A stretch of 64,000 bases of DNA from CAWJLE01 sp963843645 (GCA_963843645.1 CAWJLE010000001.1:1240001-1304000), one strand, 5' to 3'. Positions 37,653 through 46,952 are shown, numbered from the stretch's first letter. A program made the numbers and translations. The notes: generated by a model from the sequence alone, not told the origin.

Positions 37653-39185
37653 ATGCAACTCTCAGAGCTTCTCCGTGACGTAAGCCACCGCGTCGTGGCC
37701 GGCGACCCGCACGTCGAGGTGCGCGGCCTGGCCTGGGACTCGCGGCGCGTCAATCCGGGCGACGTCTTCTTCGCCGTTCGCGGCGTGAGCGTGGATGGGC
37801 ACCGCTTCCTGCCACAGGCCGTGGCCGCCGGCGCGTCCGCCCTCGTGGTGGAGCAGGGCGAGCGCGCTGATTTGCCGCCGGCCACCGTCGTGGAAGTGGC
37901 GAATACGCGTGAGGCGCTGGCCTGGGCCGCGTCCGCCTGGCACGGCTATCCTGCGCGCCGGCTGCGCGTCATCGGGGTCACCGGCACCGACGGCAAGACG
38001 ACGACCGTCAACCTGATCTGGTCGATTCTGCGCGCGGCCGACCACACCGCGGGCATGATCAGCACGGTGAACGCCCAATTGGGCGATACCTTCGTCGAGA
38101 CCGGGCTGCACACGACCACGCCCGATGCGCCGGACGTACAGCGTTACCTGGCGGAGATGGCCGCGGCGCGACTGGAGTACGCGGTGCTGGAGGCGACCTC
38201 GCATGGGCTGGCCCAGGATCGGGTGACCGGGTGCGAGCAGGACGTCGCCGTGGTCACCAACATCACCCACGAGCACCTGGATTTCCACGGCGATTACGCC
38301 CACTATCGCGACGCCAAGGCGTTGCTGTTTCGCCGCCTGGCGACCACCTACCGCAAGCCTGGGGTGGCCAAGGCGGCGGTGCTGAATCGTGACGATTCCT
38401 CGTTCGACTACCTGTCGCCCATCGCCGCCGAGTCCGCCGACGTCACGCTGACGTACGGAATGACGGCCGGCGCGGACCTGTCGGTGTCCCGGCTGCAGTG
38501 CCGCGCGGACGGAATGTCGTTCGTCGCTGAGACGCCGAATGGCACGATTCCCATTCACTCGGAGCTGGTCGGCCCGTTCAATGTGTCCAACATCCTGGCG
38601 GCGGTGGCGGTCGCCCTGTCACAGGGCATTGCGCCGGAGCACGTTCAAGCGGGTATCGAGTCGCTGAAGGGTGTGGTCGGCCGGATGGATCGCATCGATC
38701 GGGGCCAGGACTTCACCGCCATCGTGGATTTCGCACACACTCCGAACGCGCTGGAGCGGGCGCTGCAGACGGCGCGCATTCTGACTCAGGGTGAGGTCAT
38801 CGTCGTGTTCGGCTGCGCCGGGCTGCGGGACGTGGAGAAGCGGGGCCTGATGGGCCACGTGGCGGGTCGCCTGGCCGATCGTGTGGTCATCACCGCAGAG
38901 GACCCACGCACCGAGAGCCTGGACGCGATCATGGCTGCCATTGCCGAGGGCTGCGAGGCGGAGGGCAAGATCGAAGATCGCTCCTATTGGCGCGTCGGAG
39001 ATCGGGGTGAGGCCATCCAGCTTGCCGTTAACATGGCCCAACCTGGCGACCTGGTGATCGTCGCCGGGAAGGGCCACGAGAAGTCGATGTGTTTCGGCAC
39101 GGTCGAGACGCCGTGGAGCGACCACGAGGCCGTCGAGACGGCGCTACGCCACCGCTTCGCCGGGGAGCAGTGCCGCCGAGCCTGA
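37653..39185 (+). CDS. murE: UDP-N-acetylmuramoyl-tripeptide synthetase MurE
   Basis: Adds the third residue of the peptidoglycan stem to UDP-MurNAc-L-Ala-D-Glu. 510 residues, intact. Domains: N-terminal UDP-binding (GLAWDSRRVNPGDVFFAVRG), central ATPase with GVTGTDGKTTT and EATSHGLAQDRV, and C-terminal domain with VDFAHTPNALERAL and AGKGHEKS. The position of the DNPR motif that marks meso-diaminopimelate enzymes reads AEDPRTESLDAI, so the amino acid added is uncertain. Starts six bases after the small membrane ORF. Confidence 0.93.
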   Translation: MQLSELLRDVSHRVVAGDPHVEVRGLAWDSRRVNPGDVFFAVRGVSVDGHRFLPQAVAAGASALVVEQGERADLPPATVVEVANTREALAWAASAWHGYPARRLRVIGVTGTDGKTTTVNLIWSILRAADHTAGMISTVNAQLGDTFVETGLHTTTPDAPDVQRYLAEMAAARLEYAVLEATSHGLAQDRVTGCEQDVAVVTNITHEHLDFHGDYAHYRDAKALLFRRLATTYRKPGVAKAAVLNRDDSSFDYLSPIAAESADVTLTYGMTAGADLSVSRLQCRADGMSFVAETPNGTIPIHSELVGPFNVSNILAAVAVALSQGIAPEHVQAGIESLKGVVGRMDRIDRGQDFTAIVDFAHTPNALERALQTARILTQGEVIVVFGCAGLRDVEKRGLMGHVAGRLADRVVITAEDPRTESLDAIMAAIAEGCEAEGKIEDRSYWRVGDRGEAIQLAVNMAQPGDLVIVAGKGHEKSMCFGTVETPWSDHEAVETALRHRFAGEQCRRA

Positions 39186-39283
39186 GTGAGGAATAGCCGT
39201 CCTCGAATACGACTCGCATACACGAATGGAGATCACCCTCGTGGCTGTGTTACCCCCGTTGAAGCTTTTTGACTGTAAATCGC

Positions 39284-39472
39284 TCAAATCTCGGGCAATT
39301 CTGTACGATGTTCCCGAAGGTGGGCGATTAGATCCTCCGCCTTTTCAAACCTGCACACGCGGCCGGCGGCGATGTCCTGGTCGGCTTCGTGCTCGCTGGC
39401 CTGCCAGGCTTCGGTCCAGAAGTAAGCCTGATCCGGGTCGATTGATTCCGAAGGCGGAGATCCGTTCTGCAT
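39284..39472 (-). CDS. small antitoxin-like protein without a visible toxin partner
   Basis: 62 residues. The body SIDPDQAYFWTEAWQASEHE-ADQDIAAGRV-CRFEKAEDLIAHLR matches the pattern of small antitoxin C-termini that follow an AbrB- or Phd-like domain (F/Y-W-T-x-x-W-Q, E-x-x-A-D, I-A-A-G-R-V, then a helical D/E-x-L-I). Here the DNA-binding half is missing and the protein starts at ATG after GGGAG. No toxin-like ORF is adjacent. Either a reduced antitoxin or a remnant. Confidence 0.5.
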   Translation of the reverse strand: MQNGSPPSESIDPDQAYFWTEAWQASEHEADQDIAAGRVCRFEKAEDLIAHLREHRTELPEI

Positions 39473-39574
39473 ACTTGCTCCCTTAAACCAGTTGCCAACA
39501 GGCGTTGGTTGGCATGGTAACAGGTAGAATCGTGGCAGGGACATCTGGCATTGCCGTTGGCCCGTGTCGGAAAA

Positions 39575-39607
39575 GACTTCCGAAGTTTTGAAAAAACTTC
39601 GGAAGTC
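39575..39607. repeat. dispersed palindrome, copy 1
   Basis: Perfect 15-base arms GACTTCCGAAGTTTT and AAAACTTCGGAAGTC around GAA. A near-identical palindrome occurs at 56505-56535. Located between convergent genes, so it could also act as a bidirectional terminator. Confidence 0.85.
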
Positions 39608-39697
39608 TGGCTCGCCGCCGGTAGCTCGCCCCGACATCCGTCAGGCTAGGTGGTAGACCCAGGTCGACCAACGTCGCGCCTGGCCCCTACCACTATT

Positions 39698-42617
39698 TCA
39701 TACCAGGTGCCGCATCTTCTCCAGGTACGGCAGCGCGACCTTGAAGGCGGCTTCGAGCTGCGCCACCGCCTTCTCTGGGCTCTCTTTCAGGTGGATGCGG
39801 ATGACGCGGCGGCCGTGATCTTGCAGCGACTGCAGATCGCCGCGCGCCTGGGCCGCGATGAGCATGCCGAAAGTGTGCCCCGCCTTCGGGATCGGTGCAG
39901 TGTCGACCGGTGAGTCGGCCGTGATCTGCACGAACACGCCGGTATCGGGGCCGCCCTTGTGGAGCTGGCCCGTGGAGTGCAGGAAGCGCGGACCGTAGCC
40001 CAGGGTGGTCGCCACGCGCAGCCCGTCGCGGGCCTCACTGCGGATGGCCTGCAATCCGCGGTCCACGTCCTCTTCGTATGGCACGTAAGCCATGAAGGCC
40101 AGGTAATCGCCGGCGCCGACCTGGCTGAGATGCGCCGCCAGGATCGAGCTCAGGGCGCCGGACGGCAGTCCGAGCTCACGAGCGCGCGACTCCAGCTGGG
40201 ACTTCGTGCCCTCGTCGCCCATGATCTCCAGCAGACCGTCGGCGGCGATGACGGTCTGCTGCGGAATTTTGTGCGCCTCCTCCCATTCGCTCAGCACCCG
40301 GCGGGTGTTGTCCTTGCTCTCCTGCACGTTCGGCTCGTCGAATGGGTTGATGTGCAGCAGTGCGCCGACGACCGCGATGGCCATCTCCCAGCGGAAGAAC
40401 TCGCCACCCAGATCCAGCGCGTGGGTCAGGTTCAGTGTTACCACCGGGTGGCCGCCGGCGACCAGCTTCGCGGACCTGTTCGTCCAGCTTCGTGTTGTCG
40501 CTGCTCTGAAGCCTCAGGTAGACGAACAGGCGATCGCTGCCGTAGCTGAGCGGCCGGCCCACCGTTTCCCCGGCGACCGGCACGAGGCCTTTGCCCTGTT
40601 TGCCGGTGCTTTCGGCGATGAGCTGCTCGACCCACAAGCCGAAGCTCTCGATCTGCGGCGAGCAAATCAGCGTGATCTTGTCGTGTCCCTTCTGCGCCAG
40701 CTCGCCCATGACGACGCCGAGAGAAATGCCCGGGTTCTCTGCGCTGACGATGCACTGCGCGCAGCTGTGCGCCATCCGCTCGGCACGGTCCAGCAGCGAC
40801 TCCACGTCCAGCCCCATGACGGCGGCAGGCGCCAGGCCGAAGTAGGATAGTACCGAGAAGCGGCCGCCGATGTCAGGCGGATTGATGTACACGCCGCGGA
40901 ACCTGTTCTTGTGGCCGACGTCCGCCAGCGGCGTGTTGGGATCGGTAATGGCGATAAAATTCTCACCGGCGTGCTGCCCCTTCACCGCCTTGACCTTGTC
41001 GAAGAAATAACGCGAGCTCTCTTCCGTCTCGGTCGTGGTGCCGGACTTACTGCTCACGATGAACAGCGTCCGCGACAGGTCGAGGCTCTTCTCCAGGTTC
41101 AGGATGGTCGTCGGGTCCGTCGTGTCCAGGACGTGAAGCTTCGGATAGCCCTCGATGTGGCCGAACGTCTGGCGTAGGACTTCGGCGGCCAGGCTGCTGC
41201 CGCCCATCCCCAGGAGCACCGCATCCTTGAAGCCCGCGTTCTTGACGTTTTGCGCGAGGTTGCGCACGTCGGCGAGTCGCTCCCGATTGTCGTCCGCCGG
41301 ATTCAGCCACAGCCAGCCCAGGCGGTTCTTGATCCTCGTCTGCACCAGCTTGTCGTCGGACCACAGGGACAGGTCCTCGTTCCACAGCCGCCGGCCGAAC
41401 TGCTTCTCGTCGAGCGCGTGCAGCCGTTCCTCAATCAGGGCGGAATGTGACGCCAGCTGGAACGTCTGGCGCTGGATGATGCCGGTCAGATAACCTTCGC
41501 GCCGCTCGGTGATGCAGTGCATCAGCTTGACGAAGGACTGGGCGAACGAGTCGACGCCGGCCGCCAGCAGCTCGGCCGTGACCCGGTTCATGTCGATGCC
41601 CTCGGCCCGCAGCGCCTGCAACGCGGTCTTTGCGGCCTCGACGTCCTGCTCGATCGCGCCCGGTGTGACTGTGCCGTGATCGCGGAACGCCACGACGGTC
41701 TCCGGCGGCATGGTGTCGACCGTGTTCGGGCCGACCAGGGCCTCCACGTACATCGTGTCGCTGTACGCCGGGTTTTTGGTGCTCGTGCTGGCCCACAGGA
41801 CCCGCTGCACGTGCGCGCCCTTCTCCGCCAGCGCTTTGAAGCGCGGAGTGGCGTGCTCTTCCTTGAACATCTGGTAGGCCATCTTCGAATTGGCGATGGC
41901 GGCGGTTCCCAGCAAACCCTTCAGCACGTCCTGCCGGTCCGGATCCTTCTCCTGGGCGATCTTCGCTTCCAAAAGCTTGTCGACGGCCGTGTCCACGCGG
42001 CTGACGAAGAAGCTGGCGACTGAGTGCACCTGGTTCACCGGCTTGCCGGACTTCGCCAGCAATTCCAGGCCGCCGAAATAGGCGTCGATGACCTGGCGAT
42101 AGGCATTCAACGAGAAGATGAGGGTAACGTTGATGTTGATTCCCTCGCCGATCAGCTGGCGGATGGCCGGCATCCCCTCCGGCGTGGCCGGCACCTTGAC
42201 CATCAGGTTGGGCCGGTTGACCGCGGTGAAGAAGTGCCGTGCCTGGGCGACGGTGCCCGCGGTGTCGTGCGCCAGGGCCGGCGAGACCTCCAGGCTGACG
42301 AAACCGTCGGCGCCCTCGGTTTCGTCGTAGACGGTTCGCAGGACGTCGGCCGCCGCGCGGATGTCATCGAGCACCAGCGACTCGTAGATATCGTCCGGCG
42401 TCGCTCCCGCTTCGAGCAGTTTCTGCACTGCGTCGACGTAGTCCGTGCTGCCGGCAATGGCTTTGTCCAGAATCGTCGGGTTGGACGTGATGCCGCCCAA
42501 CCCGTCCTCATCGATCATGCGCTTCAGCTCGCCGGAATGAATCAACCCGCGGCGAAGGCTGTCGAACCAAAAGCTCTGTCCGTGCTTGCTCAGCTCCATC
42601 AATGGATTAGTGGCCAT
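39698..42617 (-). CDS. bifunctional transaldolase / glucose-6-phosphate isomerase fusion (one frameshift)
   Basis: About 970 residues. N-terminal ~370 residues are a TalB-like transaldolase (GLGGITSNPTILDKAIAGS, NLMVKVPATPEGMPAIR with the Schiff-base Lys, FFVSRVDTAVDKLL, RVLWASTSTKNPAYSD). The rest is phosphoglucose isomerase (VLLGMGGSSLAAEV, IVSSKSGTTTETEE, GVYINPPDIGGRFSVLS, INPFDEPNVQESKDN). Such Tal-Pgi fusions couple the non-oxidative pentose-phosphate pathway to glycolysis. A single indel near 40440-40455 moves the last ~245 codons to another frame; both halves read through it cleanly. Confidence 0.93.
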
Positions 42618-42706
42618 GCTCTCTCTCCTAAGTAAATGATATAATCATTAGACCACTGTGATATTAGCCACTCCGCATATAGGGTTCCGTGGGCGGGGTT
42701 ACAGAC

Positions 42707-44266
42707 TCAGCGCCTCACGCGCTGGAACAGGACGCGCGACAAGACGTCGCTGCCCCGGTTGGTGGCATCGACGACGCGGACGGTGCCGGGGCCGTACGGG
42801 CGCCAGCGCTGCATAAACAAGGGGAATGGGCTGTGGACAAAAATGTCGACCGTCGGCACGCCGAGTGCCGCGGCGATGTGCTGACCGCCGGAATCGTAAC
42901 CGATGTATTCGTCGCTCTCGCCGATCAACGCCGCGTAGGCGCCGACGCGGCCTTCCCAGGCGAGCACGTGGACGCGCAGAGCGCCGGTGCGCGGCACGCT
43001 GTCCGAGTGCTGACCGCTGAACTCGACCACCGAGCGGCCATCCGAGCGCAGGCGCCCGATCAGGCGCTGAGAACGGGCCAGCTCCTCTGCGCCAACCCCT
43101 TTGGCCAGCAAAACGAAGCTCCCGTTGGCGATCAAGGCAGTGGCGAGCGCGTACTCGAAGTCTTCGGACAGCTGCTTCTGGGCGTTGCCGCCGACGCCGA
43201 AATTGACGGTCGCCACGTGCGACGCCCCGGCGCGCGCCAGCCGCGCGCGCAGTCCCGCCGCGAACGCGCGGTCTTCGTCCGCCAGGCTGAGCGTCGGGAA
43301 GACGAGCTCCGGCCCGCCGAATGCCTGGCTGGCCCATCGACTGGCCAGCGCGCCGATGCATTCCGACGTATCCTGCCCGTAGCCGCGACTCTCGAAGAAG
43401 AAATAGCGCAGCTCATCCTGTATCAGGGGAAAGATGCCCAGCTGGGTCAGACGGGAATCGGGGTCCACGATCAGGTAATCGCTCTCGTCGAGGTCAGCCG
43501 TCTCGTCGCGGACCGCGTCCAGTACCTCCAGCCAGGCGTTGAGGCGCTCTATGAGGCTGCCGTTGCGCGCGTAGGCCACGTTTCGGACGCGGATTCGCGG
43601 GTCGCCGGAGAACAGCTCTTCGATGGGCGCGGGAGCCAGCAGCACTACTGTGGCGTGCGGGAAGCGGCGCTTCAGGTGAGCGATCACGGTGCCCGTGACC
43701 GCGACGTCCGCGCCGAGCGTGACGCGCGAGAGCACGAGGATTCGCTCGATTCGGCTCGTTCGGACCAGCCAGTGGGTCGCGAGCGGAGCCGGTGTGACCA
43801 GGCGGCTCTTGCGCTCGAGCAAATCCTCTGCGGTGTGCAGACTGAATGCCCGCAGCTCTTCATCGAGCCGCGCCCCTGCCGGCCGGTGCCGGCACCAATC
43901 GACGACCTGCACGAACAGGCGGTCGTACAGCGCGCAAAAGTCAGGATTGAAGGAATCGCTCAGCCGCTCGACGAGGAGGGAGAAGATCGCGTCCTCGGCG
44001 GGCCGGGCCAGGGCCGCGTCACTTTGGGTGGCGATCTCACAGAGGAGGGTGACTGCCCCGGACAGGTAGTGCCCGTGCACCAGGTTGTGGTCCCAGAACT
44101 GGGCTGCGGCCCACGTCGACAGCTGCCGAGCCTGGTCGACGGTGAGAACGCCCTGCCGCAGGTCGCGCCGCAAAGCCGCCAGGGCCGCACTGACGTCGGC
44201 CTCGGATGCCGTTCCCGGCGAGGAGAACGGATCTGGATTTGTGGGCACTGAAGAAATGCCGGACAT
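42707..44266 (-). CDS. GT9/heptosyltransferase-like GT-B protein with extra N-terminal helical domain
   Basis: About 519 residues. The C-terminal ~350 resemble lipopolysaccharide heptosyltransferase-type (GT9) proteins: RILVLSRVTLGADVAVTGTV, HLKRRFPHATVVLLAP, NFGVGGNAQKQL and YIGYDSGGQHIAAALGVPTV followed by the W-R-P-Y-G-P-G segment that usually closes the nucleotide-sugar site. The first ~170 residues are a helical region I do not recognise. Start set at ATG eight bases after GGAG. Substrate unknown; intact. Confidence 0.65.
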   Translation of the reverse strand: MSGISSVPTNPDPFSSPGTASEADVSAALAALRRDLRQGVLTVDQARQLSTWAAAQFWDHNLVHGHYLSGAVTLLCEIATQSDAALARPAEDAIFSLLVERLSDSFNPDFCALYDRLFVQVVDWCRHRPAGARLDEELRAFSLHTAEDLLERKSRLVTPAPLATHWLVRTSRIERILVLSRVTLGADVAVTGTVIAHLKRRFPHATVVLLAPAPIEELFSGDPRIRVRNVAYARNGSLIERLNAWLEVLDAVRDETADLDESDYLIVDPDSRLTQLGIFPLIQDELRYFFFESRGYGQDTSECIGALASRWASQAFGGPELVFPTLSLADEDRAFAAGLRARLARAGASHVATVNFGVGGNAQKQLSEDFEYALATALIANGSFVLLAKGVGAEELARSQRLIGRLRSDGRSVVEFSGQHSDSVPRTGALRVHVLAWEGRVGAYAALIGESDEYIGYDSGGQHIAAALGVPTVDIFVHSPFPLFMQRWRPYGPGTVRVVDATNRGSDVLSRVLFQRVRR

Positions 44267-44315
44267 CGGGCGCACTCCGTGATTCCAGGACCTGGCGGCG
44301 CTGGGGCTGGTGCGG

Positions 44316-44999
44316 CTACGGCAGCCGGCGCACTGTGTAGGACCGGGTCGGCAGGAACGTCAGGTCGAACATATCGCCGGTCAGGCCCAGATTGTACGTC
44401 GCGTCGTGAATCGTCGCCGTGTAGTGTCCGGCGACGGGGTCGTCACAGTCCACCTTGAGAGGAAGCAGCGAAGTCGCCGCCAACCACAAGAAGCACTTGC
44501 CGGATGCCCGGGGTACGTCCAGACGAATGGCTTCCGTCGTATTGACGTAATCTTGCTGAGCCGAGACGACGTTGGGGCTCGCCTCGGGGAAGAGCAGACC
44601 TAACAGCGAGAGCGCTGCGTCGTACACCAGGGCCGGCTTGACCGTATCGATGGGCCCCTCGTCGACGCGCGCCTCGCCGGAATCCGGATCGCGCGGCCGG
44701 AACGTCCAGCCCTGCGCGCCGGCCGACGCCGCGATCAGTCCCTGGAACGCCACGTGGTCGCTGGACAGGATCTCCACCCGCGTGCGGTCGGGCCGCGCGC
44801 GCCACAACTCCAGGTCCAGGTGATCGGCCAGCGACGGATGCCGCAGGTCCAGCTCGACCGCCAGGTGGCCGTCCAGGCGGGACCGCGCCAGCGTGTCCGC
44901 GCGCTGCAGCACCGCCGAATCGACCGGCGAGGGGGCGATCCAGGGAGGCGCGCAACCTGCCAGCGCCACCGCAACCAGTAGTAACAGGGCGCAGCGCAT
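44316..44999 (-). CDS. outer-surface lipoprotein, LolA/DUF4292-like
   Basis: Signal peptide with lipobox: MRCALLLLVAVALAGCAPP (cleavage before Cys). The mature ~210 residues look like a LolA-fold shell: DGHLAVELDLRHPSLADHL, RTRVEILSSDHVAFQGLIAA, GWTFRPRDPDSGEARV, SLLPLKVDCDDP. Similar proteins are annotated as DUF4292-type or lipoprotein carriers; I claim only a secreted lipoprotein with a likely lipid-binding fold. Start chosen at the ATG directly before the signal peptide. Followed by the GT9-like gene on the same strand. Confidence 0.65.
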   Translation of the reverse strand: MRCALLLLVAVALAGCAPPWIAPSPVDSAVLQRADTLARSRLDGHLAVELDLRHPSLADHLDLELWRARPDRTRVEILSSDHVAFQGLIAASAGAQGWTFRPRDPDSGEARVDEGPIDTVKPALVYDAALSLLGLLFPEASPNVVSAQQDYVNTTEAIRLDVPRASGKCFLWLAATSLLPLKVDCDDPVAGHYTATIHDATYNLGLTGDMFDLTFLPTRSYTVRRLP

Positions 45000-45032
45000 C
45001 GCACCCCCCAACCCTCTAATTATAGCACGAAA

Positions 45033-45061
45033 TTGACGGAGAGTATACAATCGATTATAAT
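45033..45061 (+). promoter_or_regulatory. promoter of tRNA copy 1
   Basis: TTGACG (45033-45038), 17-base spacer, TATAAT (45056-45061), 18 bases before the tRNA. The second tRNA copy has no comparable promoter. Confidence 0.75.
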
Positions 45062-45079
45062 CTTAAGACGATGAACTTC

Positions 45080-45155
45080 GGGCCCATAGCTCAGCGGTTA
45101 GAGCAGCCGGCTCATAACCGGTTGATCCCAGGTTCGAATCCTGGTGGGCCCACCA
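45080..45155 (+). tRNA. tRNA with CAT anticodon, probably tRNA-Ile2 (lysidine), copy 1
   Basis: Full cloverleaf with encoded CCA: acceptor GGGCCCA/TGGGCCC, D-arm AGCTCAGCGGTTAGAGCA, anticodon loop CTCATAA, T-arm CAGGTTCGAATCCTG. G1-C72 is paired, so it is not the initiator. The anticodon arm (GGCTCATAACC) resembles bacterial Ile2 tRNAs, in which TilS converts C34 to lysidine to read AUA; elongator Met cannot be excluded. Confidence 0.93.
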
Positions 45156-45528
45156 AGATAGTTGTTCCGCACTACATAGTCCGCAGCGTCCCCAAGCTCC
45201 GTCGTGGCCGGCAAGGCAGATCGGAGGTTCTTTTTGTGCCGGGCGTATGTGGGTTGCTCCCCTCGGACGCTTTGCGTCGGCCGTTTTTGTTCGAGCACGC
45301 CACTATAGCATATTTCCGCTTCAACTGCAATCATCGTTTACAGATTCACGCACCGGACGGGCAGCGTCAGAGCTGTTAGTCGACTCCGCAGTGAGGAACT
45401 AGCATCTGGCAATTCTGACTGACTGAAGGAGCTATTCTCGGAGGGTAGAGGCGTGCACTCAGCTCGGCCGCAGAATGCCAGGCGGGTCTTCGATCTGCAG
45501 CGTACAACGCAGTTAATGGAGGCGTCGG
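45156..45528. other. non-coding left end of the island
   Basis: No convincing ORF. Contains a weak terminator-like stem after the tRNA (GGACGC-TTT-GCGTC then TTTTT, about 45266-45287) and, at 45322-45353, a 32-base sequence repeated with two mismatches at 52472-52503. Confidence 0.5.
45322..45353. repeat. 32-base dispersed repeat, copy 1
   Basis: Begins CAACTGCAATCATCGTTTAC and ends AGATTCACGCAC. It matches 52472-52503 in 30 of 32 positions. The second copy lies just upstream of the HAD phosphatase gene. Confidence 0.75.
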
Positions 45529-46635
45529 ATGACTGACAGGGAGTATTGGCTGGATCTGTTCACCGGAACGACTTGGCAAGAATTCCTGGAGGCTGGCGGC
45601 AGTGTGTCCGGCTTTCGTGAGTCACGGTGGAAGACTTCGCAGCTCCTCAAGCGGGGGGACTATCTGCTTTGCTATCTTACTGGGGTCTCGTGCTTCATTG
45701 GAGTTTTGGAAGTCGTCTCCGAGCCATTTTGGGATGAGAGCCCGATATGGAGAGACTCTGTGTTTCCGTGCCGAGTGAAGGTGAATGTCGTCGTTGCCCT
45801 TACGCCTGAGACTGCAGTGCCGATCCTTGAGTTGAGGGATCGACTATCAATATTCGGTGCTGGTGAGTGGAGCGCTGCTTGGACGGGGCATGTCCGCAGC
45901 TCGCCGACCCGGTGGAAGCGCTCAGATGGGGAAGCCGTCGTCAGCACGCTTCTGGCAGCGAAGGAGAGCCCGGTCCCCCACGAAGTAGACCGTCGGAAGT
46001 TGGCCCGCCGGCCACAATTGCTGAGGTCAAAAATGGGCCCGGTTACAGTTCCGGACAGCGAGAAGACGAAGCCGGAGGCGGCCGAGGAGGAACGCTCGGA
46101 ATCAAGAGAGCCTAGTCTGCATGAAGAAGTTCAGTGGCTATTGCTGAAACTTGGCAACGACATGGCCCTTGACGTCTGGGTAGCGCGAAATGACCGTGGA
46201 CGGGAAGTGAAGGGTAATCGTTTCGTTGATGTCCCACGGCTTAAGGAGCGCTTACCGCTTCAGTTTGATGAAGCGACTAACCGCACGATTGAACTGATTG
46301 ACGTTTTGTGGTTGAAGGGAAACGCAATCGTCGCGGCATTTGAAATTGAGACGAGTACCTCAATCTACTCTGGCCTCCTTCGGATGTCCGACTTGATTGC
46401 CATGCAACCAAACCTGAACATCCCCCTATACCTGGTAGCGCCCAACGACCGACGGGATAAGGTGTTCGCGGAGACCAATCGCCCAACGTTTTCCCGGCTT
46501 TCTCCTCCACTCAACCGCATTTGCAGGTTCATGCCTATCTCCGCGTTGAGGGAGCAGTACGATCGAGTACAGCCGTTCCTGAAGCACTTGAAGCCGGAAT
46601 TCGTCGACGAATTCTGTGAGACTCTGCGAGCTTGA
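45529..46635 (+). CDS. EVE-like domain fused to PD-(D/E)XK-like nuclease domain
   Basis: 368 residues, ATG behind GGAGGCG. Residues 1-~110 look like an EVE/PUA-type modified-base reader (EYWLDLFTGTTWQEFLEAGG, LLKRGDYLLCYLTGVSCFIG). A charged linker (EEERSESREPS) leads to a C-terminal domain (residues ~200-368) with VQWLLLKLGNDMALDVWVAR, IDVLWLKGNAIVAAFEIETS and NIPLYLVAPNDRRDKVF. The IDV...FEIE spacing fits the D and E-x-K/E strands of restriction-like nucleases, although E replaces the usual Lys. This suggests restriction of modified DNA. First gene of the island; function inferred. Confidence 0.65.
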   Translation: MTDREYWLDLFTGTTWQEFLEAGGSVSGFRESRWKTSQLLKRGDYLLCYLTGVSCFIGVLEVVSEPFWDESPIWRDSVFPCRVKVNVVVALTPETAVPILELRDRLSIFGAGEWSAAWTGHVRSSPTRWKRSDGEAVVSTLLAAKESPVPHEVDRRKLARRPQLLRSKMGPVTVPDSEKTKPEAAEEERSESREPSLHEEVQWLLLKLGNDMALDVWVARNDRGREVKGNRFVDVPRLKERLPLQFDEATNRTIELIDVLWLKGNAIVAAFEIETSTSIYSGLLRMSDLIAMQPNLNIPLYLVAPNDRRDKVFAETNRPTFSRLSPPLNRICRFMPISALREQYDRVQPFLKHLKPEFVDEFCETLRA

Positions 46636-46648
46636 CGGCGTATGACTC

Positions 46649-46771
46649 AAGGCCGAGAGCCTGGAGGACGGCGACAACCTCCCGGACCCTGACGTGCTCG
46701 CCCGCGACATCGCGGAGAATCTACAGGCCGCGCTGGAGCTGTTCGGCGCCATCGTGCAGGATTTGGGCTAA
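46649..46771 (+). pseudogene. C-terminal remnant of a type I restriction methyltransferase (HsdM-like)
   Basis: About 40 codons in frame to a stop: KAESLEDGDNLPDPDVLA followed by RDIAENLQAALELFGAI and VQDLG. This resembles the tail of N-6 DNA methylases of type I systems. There is a stop immediately upstream in this frame and no methyltransferase body, so it is a relic. The following ~180 bases hold no ORF. Confidence 0.45.
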
Positions 46772-46952
46772 ACGAGGGAGTCGTACACGCAAGGTATGCG
46801 CCCTACGGACTCGCCGACCATTTTCTTCTTTCTATGCGATCAGATGACGCCCAAAGTGATTCGCGAGTACCGAGTCTGATTCGCTGAGAGCCGCCCCAAT
46901 CAGGCGCTCAAGATGGGGCCAAACCGGCAACTGCCTCTGGGGGGAAATAGTA

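Noticed and set aside
42689..44251. 520-codon plus-strand frame opposite the GT9-like gene
   Set aside because: Shadow frame; the minus-strand product has the GT-B signature and a better ribosome site.
45080..45155. Initiator tRNA-fMet reading of the CAT tRNA
   Set aside because: The first acceptor pair G1-C72 is formed; initiators have an unpaired first position, and the anticodon arm looks like Ile2.
45303..45331. Minus-strand promoter-like TTGCAG-17-TATAGT in the island's left end
   Set aside because: It reads toward the tRNA with no gene to serve, and the -10 is not kept in the second copy of the repeat (52472).
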